Shown here piece by piece: positions 6,481 through 13,237 of a stretch of 29,882 nt of DNA. Source of the DNA: an uncultured Flavobacteriales bacterium. Lineage in GTDB: Bacteria; Bacteroidota; Bacteroidia; Flavobacteriales; Crocinitomicaceae. Every line of letters begins with the position of its first letter. Positions within the stretch are counted from its first letter, which is position 1. The stretch spans positions 1-29,882 of the forward strand of contig CAMLIF010000035.1 in the NCBI GenBank assembly GCA_946479985.1. Reading direction: 5' to 3'. The notes below the pieces were generated by a model. It was not told the origin of the DNA, did no database searches, and worked only from the letters and a program-made list of their open reading frames with translations. Made by a program: the position numbers and the translations under genes.

Positions 6481-7586
6481 GATGTAGAATCATTTTCACG
6501 TTTCTGACTGATTTTTGATTTTTGAATTAAGAGTAAGTATTGCTCTTTCCATGCTTCAACACTCCACTTTTCTTCAATCGTTTTCCGGGCTGCTTTACCA
6601 ATTCGTTCTCTGAGTTCCTGATCGGTAAGTAATTTTCGTAAAGCATTTTCCCATTCTTCAGGAGAATTTGCAATGAATCCGTTTTCGCCATTCTGAATAA
6701 TGGTTGTGTTTACTCCAACCGGTGAGACGATACTCGCCATTCCAAGCGACATATACTGCAGCGCTTTAAAACCGCATTTTCCTTCCGACCATGGGTCCGA
6801 AATTAAAGGCATGATTCCAATCTGAATTTGTGCTAAATCGGGAATTTCCGTTTCCAGTTCCCAATCCTGGTATCTCAGAGATTTAAGATCGTAAGTGGGT
6901 TTTTGGTTTGAAATAACGAGGAACTCAAAGTCGAACTCAGTTTCGAGCTTTTGCAGAATCGGAACAATAAAGTCTAAGTACCGCATGGTTGAATGCGTTC
7001 CGGTCCAACCAATAACAATTGGCTGTATAGAATGATCGACGAGAATATTGTGCTGTTGCGCGGTGTCAATTGTAGTTGGGACAACGCGCACGTTTTGGCT
7101 GAATTGTTTGGCGTAGTCAGCTAAAAACCGGTTGCCGGCAGTTACACTTTCCGACCAGCGAATAACATATTTTACTTTCCAATATGCTTTGAGTCTTTGA
7201 AAACGCGCATTTGCCGAGCTGAAATTCGGAATCCAGATGGCATCATCGAAATCCAAAGTATATTTCTTCCGGAGAACTTTTGCCAGGATCCACTCAAAAA
7301 CCGGCGGACCGATATGTGCCATTTCCCGGTGAATGAGAATGTGTTTCGCCGGAATGAGCTGAAACAATAACACCCATCTGCGAAAGAAATTGAATAGTAA
7401 TTCGAATCCTTTGATTAAGAATGATCCCGGACGATATAAGCGTTTCCAGCTTCGCTGAGTATGAAACGAATGGTAACGGATTTCTACTCCGTTTTCTCCA
7501 AGATAATCGAGGTATTGCTCAAAACGAAATCGTTGTGAAGGTGCTTCTCCTTTTGGGTAAGGAGCAATGATATGCAGCTTCGCCAT
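6459..7586 (-). CDS. Glycosyltransferase, GT4-like (GT-B fold)
   Basis: A 375-residue cytosolic glycosyltransferase. It begins MAKLHIIAPYPKGEAPSQRFRFEQYLDYL, typical of a GT4 subgroup in Bacteroidota glycan loci. The C-terminal Rossmann half has VIGWTGTHSTMRYL and the donor-site stretch KCGFKALQYMSLGMASIVSPVGVN. Donor and acceptor cannot be read from sequence. It is last in the minus-strand unit that starts with the amidotransferase at 10895, 4 nt after the epimerase. The final residues (STSPPLVGD) appear to come from a repeat palindrome rather than the family. Confidence 0.88.
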   Translation of the reverse strand: MAKLHIIAPYPKGEAPSQRFRFEQYLDYLGENGVEIRYHSFHTQRSWKRLYRPGSFLIKGFELLFNFFRRWVLLFQLIPAKHILIHREMAHIGPPVFEWILAKVLRKKYTLDFDDAIWIPNFSSANARFQRLKAYWKVKYVIRWSESVTAGNRFLADYAKQFSQNVRVVPTTIDTAQQHNILVDHSIQPIVIGWTGTHSTMRYLDFIVPILQKLETEFDFEFLVISNQKPTYDLKSLRYQDWELETEIPDLAQIQIGIMPLISDPWSEGKCGFKALQYMSLGMASIVSPVGVNTTIIQNGENGFIANSPEEWENALRKLLTDQELRERIGKAARKTIEEKWSVEAWKEQYLLLIQKSKISQKRENDSTSPPLVGD

Positions 7587-7590
7587 TGAT

Positions 7591-8523
7591 TTATTGAATT
7601 GCGTCCAGTACTTTTTGAATTCCGGTTTCCAAATCGGTAAATGGTCTTCCTAAAAGCTCGATCATTTTAGATACATCCGGTTGCCTTCTAGTCATATCGC
7701 CATCTTCCAAAGCCGGTAAATGAACAATTTTGGAATTGGAATTAGTTAATTTGATAATAGTTTGAGCAAGTTCTAAGATGGTTACAATGTTCCCGTTTCC
7801 GATATTGGTAACATCATTCAGCATTTTTTCACTGTTCATTGCGTTTATACAAGCTTCCAGATTATCGTCGATGTAGCAGAATGTACGGGTCTGAGAACCA
7901 TCGCCATAAATGGTAATGTCTTCATTTGCTAAAGCCAAACGTAGGAACCGCGACATCACAAAATCTGTACTTTGTTTTGGTCCGTAGGTGTTGAAAAATC
8001 GGAAAATAGTATAATCCAAGCCATATTCCTGCTGATAAGATCTGAAATAAGATTCTCCAACGTTTTTCACAACTGCGTATGGCAAACGCGAGTTTAGAGG
8101 TGTGATTGTTTCATGCTGAGGCAGATGAACAGGCTCGCCGTAAACTTCAGAGGAGGATGAATAGAACACTCTTTTTACTCCAATTCGTTTTGACAGATCC
8201 AGGATATTCTTGATCCCGAAAATATCGTCCAGCACCATAATCGGATTGTCGAGCGTGCGTTTTACACCTACAACTGCTGCATAATGAAATACGTAATCAA
8301 AATCATACAGATTAAAGATCGGAGTAATATCATCAATTTTATTTACGTCACCATGAATGAATTTACAATTCGGATGATGCGGAATGTTTTCTTTTTTTCC
8401 GGTTAGAAAATTATCAACCAAAACCACAAAGTTGTTCGGGTTTTCAAGTAGTTTATCAGCCAGCGAAGAAGGAACAAACCCGGCTCCGCCAGTAATTAAT
8501 ATTTTAGTTTGCGTGCTATCCAT
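7591..8523 (-). CDS. NAD-dependent nucleotide-sugar epimerase/dehydratase (extended SDR)
   Basis: A 310-residue extended SDR acting on a nucleotide sugar, related to UDP-glucose 4-epimerase and UDP-glucuronate decarboxylase. It has FYSSSSEVYGEP with the catalytic Ser, PYAVVKN for Tyr-x3-Lys, RFFNTYGP, and GDGSQTRTFCYIDD. The cofactor loop reads TGGAGFVPSSL, so the third Gly of GxxGxxG is Pro; this may be a subfamily trait. It sits between two GT4 genes and probably prepares a donor sugar for one of them. TATTTTCG lies 5 nt upstream of the ATG, so it may also have its own promoter. The exact reaction is not assignable. Confidence 0.88.
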   Translation of the reverse strand: MDSTQTKILITGGAGFVPSSLADKLLENPNNFVVLVDNFLTGKKENIPHHPNCKFIHGDVNKIDDITPIFNLYDFDYVFHYAAVVGVKRTLDNPIMVLDDIFGIKNILDLSKRIGVKRVFYSSSSEVYGEPVHLPQHETITPLNSRLPYAVVKNVGESYFRSYQQEYGLDYTIFRFFNTYGPKQSTDFVMSRFLRLALANEDITIYGDGSQTRTFCYIDDNLEACINAMNSEKMLNDVTNIGNGNIVTILELAQTIIKLTNSNSKIVHLPALEDGDMTRRQPDVSKMIELLGRPFTDLETGIQKVLDAIQ

Positions 8524-8528
8524 TTCAG

Positions 8529-8536
8529 CGAAAATA
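8529..8536 (-). promoter_or_regulatory. Candidate -7 promoter box of the epimerase gene
   Basis: Minus-strand TATTTTCG exactly 5 nt before the ATG at 8523, identical in sequence and spacing to the asnB box. It lies in the 15-nt gap after the upstream GT4 gene, so an internal promoter is possible. No clear -33 TTG is seen. Confidence 0.35.
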
Positions 8537-8538
8537 CA

Positions 8539-9768
8539 TCATTTTTTAACAGAATGGCATTTTTGATAAACCAAATTGTAGGAAGCAACACCCGAATCTA
8601 AGCTGTAGAATTCATGTGCTCCCCGAATAGAACTGGCGAAATCGTGTTTTATGTCGTAGATGGAATTAATCTTTTGCTGATTTTCCAGTTCCAGATCAAT
8701 TACAAATCCGGCATTATATTTATTTACAATATAAGCACTGTCGCCTACTTTCGAATTACAGATCATTGGAATTCCCATAGCCATTAATTCTCCTTGCTTG
8801 GTTGGCGAAGATGCAATTTTGGAAAAACTTGGTTTGATATAGAAAATAGAACAATCGAAAAGTGAAATATAGAGCGGAACCTCATGATGACCTGCAGAAA
8901 CCACAACAATTTTCGATGGATCGATCAAATGTTTTTGTGCTGCAGTAATCACTTCTTCCCTGGGTTCCCGTGTAACAAACATAAATCTCAGGTCTTCATC
9001 ATTTACAGAAAGTTCACGGAAAGTTTCCAGCATTTCATCGAGTAGGTACCAGGTCCCAATTGAGCCAACGTAGCCCAGAATCCGGTTGTTTTGTAATCCG
9101 AGTTCTTTTTTCTTGTGCTGAATTTGCTCATTGCTGATTAATTCGGGATTGAATTTCTCCAGATCTACACAACAAGGAATAACGGTGATTTTTTCTTGCG
9201 ACAGTTCGGGCAGGTTCCATCGGATTAATTCGTCTTTACCTGCATGTGTAAGGCTTACAACAGCGGTGCTTTTATTCAAAAATTGAATTTCTTTTCGTTT
9301 AAAAAAGGTGTAGATTTTTTTATAGATCGGTTTCTCAATATTCCAAATATTTCCTTCAACACGTTCATCGGCCCAAAAACCACGCATATCAAAAACCCAC
9401 GGAATCTTGTGTTTTCCGCCTTGTTTTAAGCCTACAAAAGCCGCAATATAACTTCTGCAGTGAATAAGATCGACGGCTTTTCTACGGTGAATTTTTTTAT
9501 AAGCCCGGTGCATTTTCCACAAATCAAATAATGTGGATATTACCGGTGGACGTTTTGTGTATTTCTGCGGAAACCAATCAATTTGGTGCTGGCTGCAAAT
9601 TTGCCGGATGAGGTTTTCATCTTTCCCAAACCGATCTGGCTTTTCAAAACTGATCAAACTGAAAGAATATCCTTTTTTTGAAAGCCCGCATAAATAGGGG
9701 AGTACCTGACTTTGCCCGAGCGGGTCGGTCATTCCGTCATAAGAAACAAAAAGAATGTGTTTGGGCAT
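8539..9768 (-). CDS. Glycosyltransferase, GT4 family
   Basis: A 409-residue GT-B glycosyltransferase. The start MPKHILFVSYDGMTDPLGQSQ and LPYLCGLSKKGY are a recognisable N-terminal signature of a GT4 subgroup in Bacteroidota glycan clusters. The C-terminal half has RILGYVGSIGTWYLLDEM and the donor-site segment SPTKQGELMAMGIPMICN, which keeps only the second Glu of the E-x7-E motif, as is common in this branch. Its ATG overlaps the amidotransferase stop as TAATG, indicating translational coupling. Sugar specificity unknown. Confidence 0.9.
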   Translation of the reverse strand: MPKHILFVSYDGMTDPLGQSQVLPYLCGLSKKGYSFSLISFEKPDRFGKDENLIRQICSQHQIDWFPQKYTKRPPVISTLFDLWKMHRAYKKIHRRKAVDLIHCRSYIAAFVGLKQGGKHKIPWVFDMRGFWADERVEGNIWNIEKPIYKKIYTFFKRKEIQFLNKSTAVVSLTHAGKDELIRWNLPELSQEKITVIPCCVDLEKFNPELISNEQIQHKKKELGLQNNRILGYVGSIGTWYLLDEMLETFRELSVNDEDLRFMFVTREPREEVITAAQKHLIDPSKIVVVSAGHHEVPLYISLFDCSIFYIKPSFSKIASSPTKQGELMAMGIPMICNSKVGDSAYIVNKYNAGFVIDLELENQQKINSIYDIKHDFASSIRGAHEFYSLDSGVASYNLVYQKCHSVKK

Positions 9769-10895
9769 TATAAGCGTTTGTTCGGGAACATGAATTTATA
9801 GATCCGGAAGATAAAGTTAATCCATTTCTCGCTATTCGGAAAATCCTTGTATGTAAGTGGCTTCATTGACATGAAGCATTCAAACTGATCAATTGAAATT
9901 CCAAGTTTCTTACAGATAAATGCCCGCTCTTTTTCAATGTCTAATCCGGCATACGGAGATTCGGGAAGTTGTGATAAAGCTGTTTCACGTGTCGTCTGGT
10001 TAGAACAGATTTGGTTGGAAAGTGTAGCTTTTCTGTAATCGAAATTATATTTGACCGGCATGATATACGTTTGCCAAAAACGTGTGTAGCGCGATTCGTG
10101 GTGTTTACCGATAGAGTAGTTGCAGCCAAATTCTTTTTCCAACAACTGCTTGGCCTGTGTGATGTTGTACGGAACGTAGTTTAAAAGATAAACGGTTTTA
10201 ATTCCTTTGACCAACTTGTAATACGTTTCATGACCAATACCGAAAACAGGTGTTTTTTTCCGTTTAACCGCTCCGAATGTTTTCACAATATAATTGTACA
10301 GTTTCATGTCTTTCATAACATGATATCCCCATTGTAAAGGCAAAATTCCTTCGCTGACGTAGTTGCCGCCGGAAAAAATGTATTTCACATCATATTTAGC
10401 CGCTGTTTGATGCAATGCAGCAGGAATTGCAAGATCTGTAGGCATTTCCAAGTCAACCAGTGATGATTTTAAAAAGGCCAGTTGAATTTGTCTGAATTCA
10501 TTCCAGTCTAACACAACCGTTTCGTAATCGAATCCAAGACCGATACACATTTTTTGAATGTTCCGAACAGCAACTTCGCTGTTCCAGCCATTATCAAGAT
10601 GTACAAGCAACGCACGCAACCCGAGTTCTTTTGCTAAATAGGCAGAATAACAACTATCAACCCCGCCGCTGATTCCAATGATACAGTCGTATTTTCTCGA
10701 TTGGCCACTTTTCTGGATTGCGGCGATTATTTCCTTTAGTTTTTGGTCGCTCGATGCCCCCTGATAAGATTGCGGAGCCAGATTTTCAAGATAATTGGTG
10801 CAATGATTACAATTACCGTCATCATCAAAAACGATATCGGGATCGGTAGTGTCCATCACACATCGTTGACAAATTTGGTAAATTGGAGTAGCCAT
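9768..10895 (-). CDS. N-acetyl sugar amidotransferase, WbpG/PseA family (copy A)
   Basis: A 375-residue ATP-dependent sugar amidotransferase. Two CxxC pairs (Cys9/12 and Cys29/32) form a probable zinc site, and the PP-loop is SGGVDS (76-81). In the family (WbpG, PseA, LegG-type context) the enzyme turns an N-acetyl group into an acetamidino group with ammonia from a HisH/HisF pair. The matching pair lies just upstream at 10982-12351. The N-terminal text CQRCVMDTTDP is close to the WbpG branch and differs clearly from copy B at 20809. A promoter-like TTG-N18-TATTTTTG lies directly before the ATG, so this gene starts a new unit. Confidence 0.9.
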   Translation of the reverse strand: MATPIYQICQRCVMDTTDPDIVFDDDGNCNHCTNYLENLAPQSYQGASSDQKLKEIIAAIQKSGQSRKYDCIIGISGGVDSCYSAYLAKELGLRALLVHLDNGWNSEVAVRNIQKMCIGLGFDYETVVLDWNEFRQIQLAFLKSSLVDLEMPTDLAIPAALHQTAAKYDVKYIFSGGNYVSEGILPLQWGYHVMKDMKLYNYIVKTFGAVKRKKTPVFGIGHETYYKLVKGIKTVYLLNYVPYNITQAKQLLEKEFGCNYSIGKHHESRYTRFWQTYIMPVKYNFDYRKATLSNQICSNQTTRETALSQLPESPYAGLDIEKERAFICKKLGISIDQFECFMSMKPLTYKDFPNSEKWINFIFRIYKFMFPNKRL

Positions 10896-10900
10896 GACTA

Positions 10901-10929
10901 CAAAAATAGTCGAAATTTCAGTTCGACAA
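10901..10929 (-). promoter_or_regulatory. Candidate Bacteroidota-type promoter of the amidotransferase A unit
   Basis: On the minus strand TTG (10929-10927), an 18-nt spacer, then TATTTTTG (10908-10901), a perfect match to TAnnTTTG, 5 nt before the ATG at 10895. It is in the 86-nt gap that separates this gene from hisF copy A in an otherwise tightly packed cluster. The short distance predicts a leaderless or nearly leaderless transcript. Confidence 0.55.
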
Positions 10930-10981
10930 TTTAGTTAACGTTGCTAACGATTAAAATGCAACAACAAATGATAATATACCG

Positions 10982-11728
10982 TCATCTGTTGAATAATTCG
11001 CGTATTTGTGATTTTTCAGGGTAAGAAATGAGAACTCCGGATTTGTGAAAAACGAATTGAGAGGATGCTGCGCAGGCAGAGCAATTCGATTCAAAAAAAG
11101 CTTCCGAAAAATCATGGAGTGATGAAGAGCCGCCCATGGCAACAATTGGAACTGGTGAGTTCTCGGAGGCTATTTTCAGGATGTCTAAATCATAACCGGT
11201 TCGCATTCCGTCGTTGGTGACAGACTGAACAATTATTTCTCCGACTCCCAACTCAACAAAGTGCGTAATGGCTTCCCGAAAGGTTAGTTTTGATTTGATA
11301 CTGCCGTTGAAATAGTAGATTTCTCCAATCGCCGACACATCAACACAGACCGAAATTGTTGAACTTCCGAATCGTTCAACAGCGTTTTTTACAAAACTGG
11401 GATCTTCGAATGCTGCCGTGCCCAGAATGACTTTTTCTGCCCCCGCTTTTAACAGTTCTTCAATGTTTTCTACTGATCTTATTCCTCCGCCAACGGCCAA
11501 CGGCATTCCGGTTTCAGTACTCAATTCAGTTACAAAATCAGTGGCAATGCTCCGATTTTCTTTAGTAGCTTCAATATCGAGAACAATTAACTCATCAGCA
11601 CCGAATTCGCTGAAAATACGCGCAGTATTAATGATGTCTCCCAGATAAACAGGGTTTCGGAACTGTTTTGTTTTAACAGCACCGCTATTCTTTAAAAGTA
11701 AAACAGGAATTATGCGTGGTCGGAACAT
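10982..11728 (-). CDS. hisF: HisF-like ammonia-channel subunit (copy A)
   Basis: A 248-residue TIM-barrel protein of the HisF family (cyclase subunit of imidazole glycerol phosphate synthase). It aligns without gaps over the start: RIIPVLLLKNSG replaces the usual RIIACLDVKDG. The catalytic Asp11 is therefore Leu, and Asp14 is Asn; the second catalytic Asp (in SVCVDV) remains. This argues against histidine synthesis and for a role in passing ammonia from HisH to the sugar amidotransferase, as proposed for HisF2 of O-antigen clusters. The gene overlaps the HisH stop by 19 nt and precedes amidotransferase A. Confidence 0.9.
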   Translation of the reverse strand: MFRPRIIPVLLLKNSGAVKTKQFRNPVYLGDIINTARIFSEFGADELIVLDIEATKENRSIATDFVTELSTETGMPLAVGGGIRSVENIEELLKAGAEKVILGTAAFEDPSFVKNAVERFGSSTISVCVDVSAIGEIYYFNGSIKSKLTFREAITHFVELGVGEIIVQSVTNDGMRTGYDLDILKIASENSPVPIVAMGGSSSLHDFSEAFFESNCSACAASSQFVFHKSGVLISYPEKSQIRELFNR

Positions 11729-12351
11729 ACGTGCTGAACAAAATTTTTGAGTAACTGAAGTCCTGCTTCATGACTTTTTTCAGGATGAAACTGGACTCCC
11801 CAACAATTTCCGGATCCAATAACGGATGGAAAAGAAGACTCATAACTGGTTTCGGCGAACACTTCAGCCCCGGTTTTACTTTCCCAGATGTATTTATGCA
11901 GAAAGAAGAATTCGTCTGTTTCCTTGATCCCGTTAAGAAGGGGACATTCTTTTTTAATGATTAAAGTGTTCCACCCGTTGTGCGGAATTTTATAATGTAC
12001 GGTATCCGTTGCTTTCAATTCCAAAACGGTGGAATCGAATATTCCCAATCCGGCGGCGTTTCCTTCAGAGCCAAATTGTGCCAGTAGTTGCATACCAAGG
12101 CAGATTCCAAGAGTTGGCGCTTTCTGTTTAAGTATTTTTGCCCGGAGAACTTCAGTAAATCCTTTTTCGTTCAGATAATTCATAGTGCTTCCGAAGTGCC
12201 CGATTCCCGGTAGAATGAGGTTCTCGGCATTGATTAATTCAGCCGGTGAATCAGCAATTTTCCAATGAACACCAAGTTGTTCCAACGCATTTGTTACTGA
12301 CGAAACATTTCCTCCGTTTAACGAAACAATATGGATTACTGGAGCTTTCAC
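11710..12351 (-). CDS. hisH: HisH-like glutaminase subunit (copy A)
   Basis: A 213-residue class I glutamine amidotransferase of the HisH family. The nucleophile is Cys84 in GICLGMQLL, with His189 and Glu191 in FHPEKS and the oxyanion-side loop PGIGHFG near 48-54, so it looks catalytically complete. It should hydrolyse glutamine and deliver ammonia through HisF copy A to amidotransferase A. It starts with GTG, overlapping the GT2 stop as GTGA. It is an accessory, not a histidine-operon, copy: no other his genes are present. Confidence 0.92.
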   Translation of the reverse strand: MKAPVIHIVSLNGGNVSSVTNALEQLGVHWKIADSPAELINAENLILPGIGHFGSTMNYLNEKGFTEVLRAKILKQKAPTLGICLGMQLLAQFGSEGNAAGLGIFDSTVLELKATDTVHYKIPHNGWNTLIIKKECPLLNGIKETDEFFFLHKYIWESKTGAEVFAETSYESSFPSVIGSGNCWGVQFHPEKSHEAGLQLLKNFVQHVCSDHA

Positions 12352-13235
12352 TTGAGACAGATATGTTTTAGCGTTGCCCAGAAAACTTTCTGCGTTATTG
12401 CTTCAGGGGTGTTTTTCGTGGCGGTTACCAAATATTTAAACGCTTTGCGTTTATGTCCGTTATATGCAAGATCTACGGCCAGTATTAGGTAATTACGCAT
12501 CATAAAATAACTAATGTTGCTTCCCAGTTTTTGGTGTAGCTGTTTGTTATGCCACGTGTAGTTCAAAAAACTCAGAAAACGCTTTTCCAACTTCTCCGGA
12601 TTCGTCATTGTAACCACGCTTCGTTCATCGTGGAGCACAAGATAGGAGGTTATTTCAGTTGAATGATAAAACGGATATTGTGCGAAAAGACGCAGCCATA
12701 ATTCATAATCTTCGCTGGCACTTAAATCCCTGTCTTCCAGAAAGGGGTTGTCAAGGGCAATATCCCGGCGAACGACAACCGGATTGCAGGCAAGATAATT
12801 TCCGGTAATCAGGAAATCACGCTTTGAGTTATTCTTAAAAACTTTCGGAATGATGGCTCCTGTAACTGAATTTTTGAATGAGTATGTGAGTGTAATTACC
12901 TCAGGAGAATGATGTTGTTCAACCATTTTCCGAATGGTTTCTACATGGTTCGGAAGCATTTCATCATCAGAATCGAACCAGTTGACATATTTCCCTCTGG
13001 CGTGTTTTGTTCCAACATTCCTGGCCGCCCCTCTTTCTGAGTTTTGGATCCTGAAATAGGTGAGATTGTCAGAAAGATAGTTCGCAACAAGTTCTTCTGT
13101 ATTGTCTGTACTACCGTCGTCAATAATAATGATCTCAAAATCCTTATCTGTTTGATTCAATACAGAACGGATCGTCTTCTCAATTAAATGAGCCCGATTA
13201 TAAGTTGGAATAATAATGCTGAGGAGGAATGACAT
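12348..13235 (-). CDS. Glycosyltransferase, GT2 family
   Basis: A 295-residue GT-A enzyme. It opens SIIIPTYNRAHLIEKTIRSVLNQ, then EIIIIDDGSTDNT for nucleotide binding, RGAARNVG, and the metal-binding WFDSDDEM. The acceptor-side region has SASEDYELWLRLF. It has no membrane segment, so it acts at the cytosolic face on a lipid-linked or nucleotide-linked acceptor. It lies 2 nt after the double GT4 gene and overlaps hisH A. Sugar specificity unknown. Confidence 0.9.
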   Translation of the reverse strand: MSFLLSIIIPTYNRAHLIEKTIRSVLNQTDKDFEIIIIDDGSTDNTEELVANYLSDNLTYFRIQNSERGAARNVGTKHARGKYVNWFDSDDEMLPNHVETIRKMVEQHHSPEVITLTYSFKNSVTGAIIPKVFKNNSKRDFLITGNYLACNPVVVRRDIALDNPFLEDRDLSASEDYELWLRLFAQYPFYHSTEITSYLVLHDERSVVTMTNPEKLEKRFLSFLNYTWHNKQLHQKLGSNISYFMMRNYLILAVDLAYNGHKRKAFKYLVTATKNTPEAITQKVFWATLKHICLK

Positions 13236-13237
13236 TA

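Noticed and set aside
10930..10981. Possible hairpin (GTTA...TAAC) as terminator of hisF copy A
   Set aside because: Only a 4-bp stem without a T tract; too weak to call.
10982..12351. HisF and HisH as part of histidine biosynthesis
   Set aside because: No other his genes in the window, catalytic Asp11 of HisF replaced, and neighbours are a sugar amidotransferase and glycosyltransferases.
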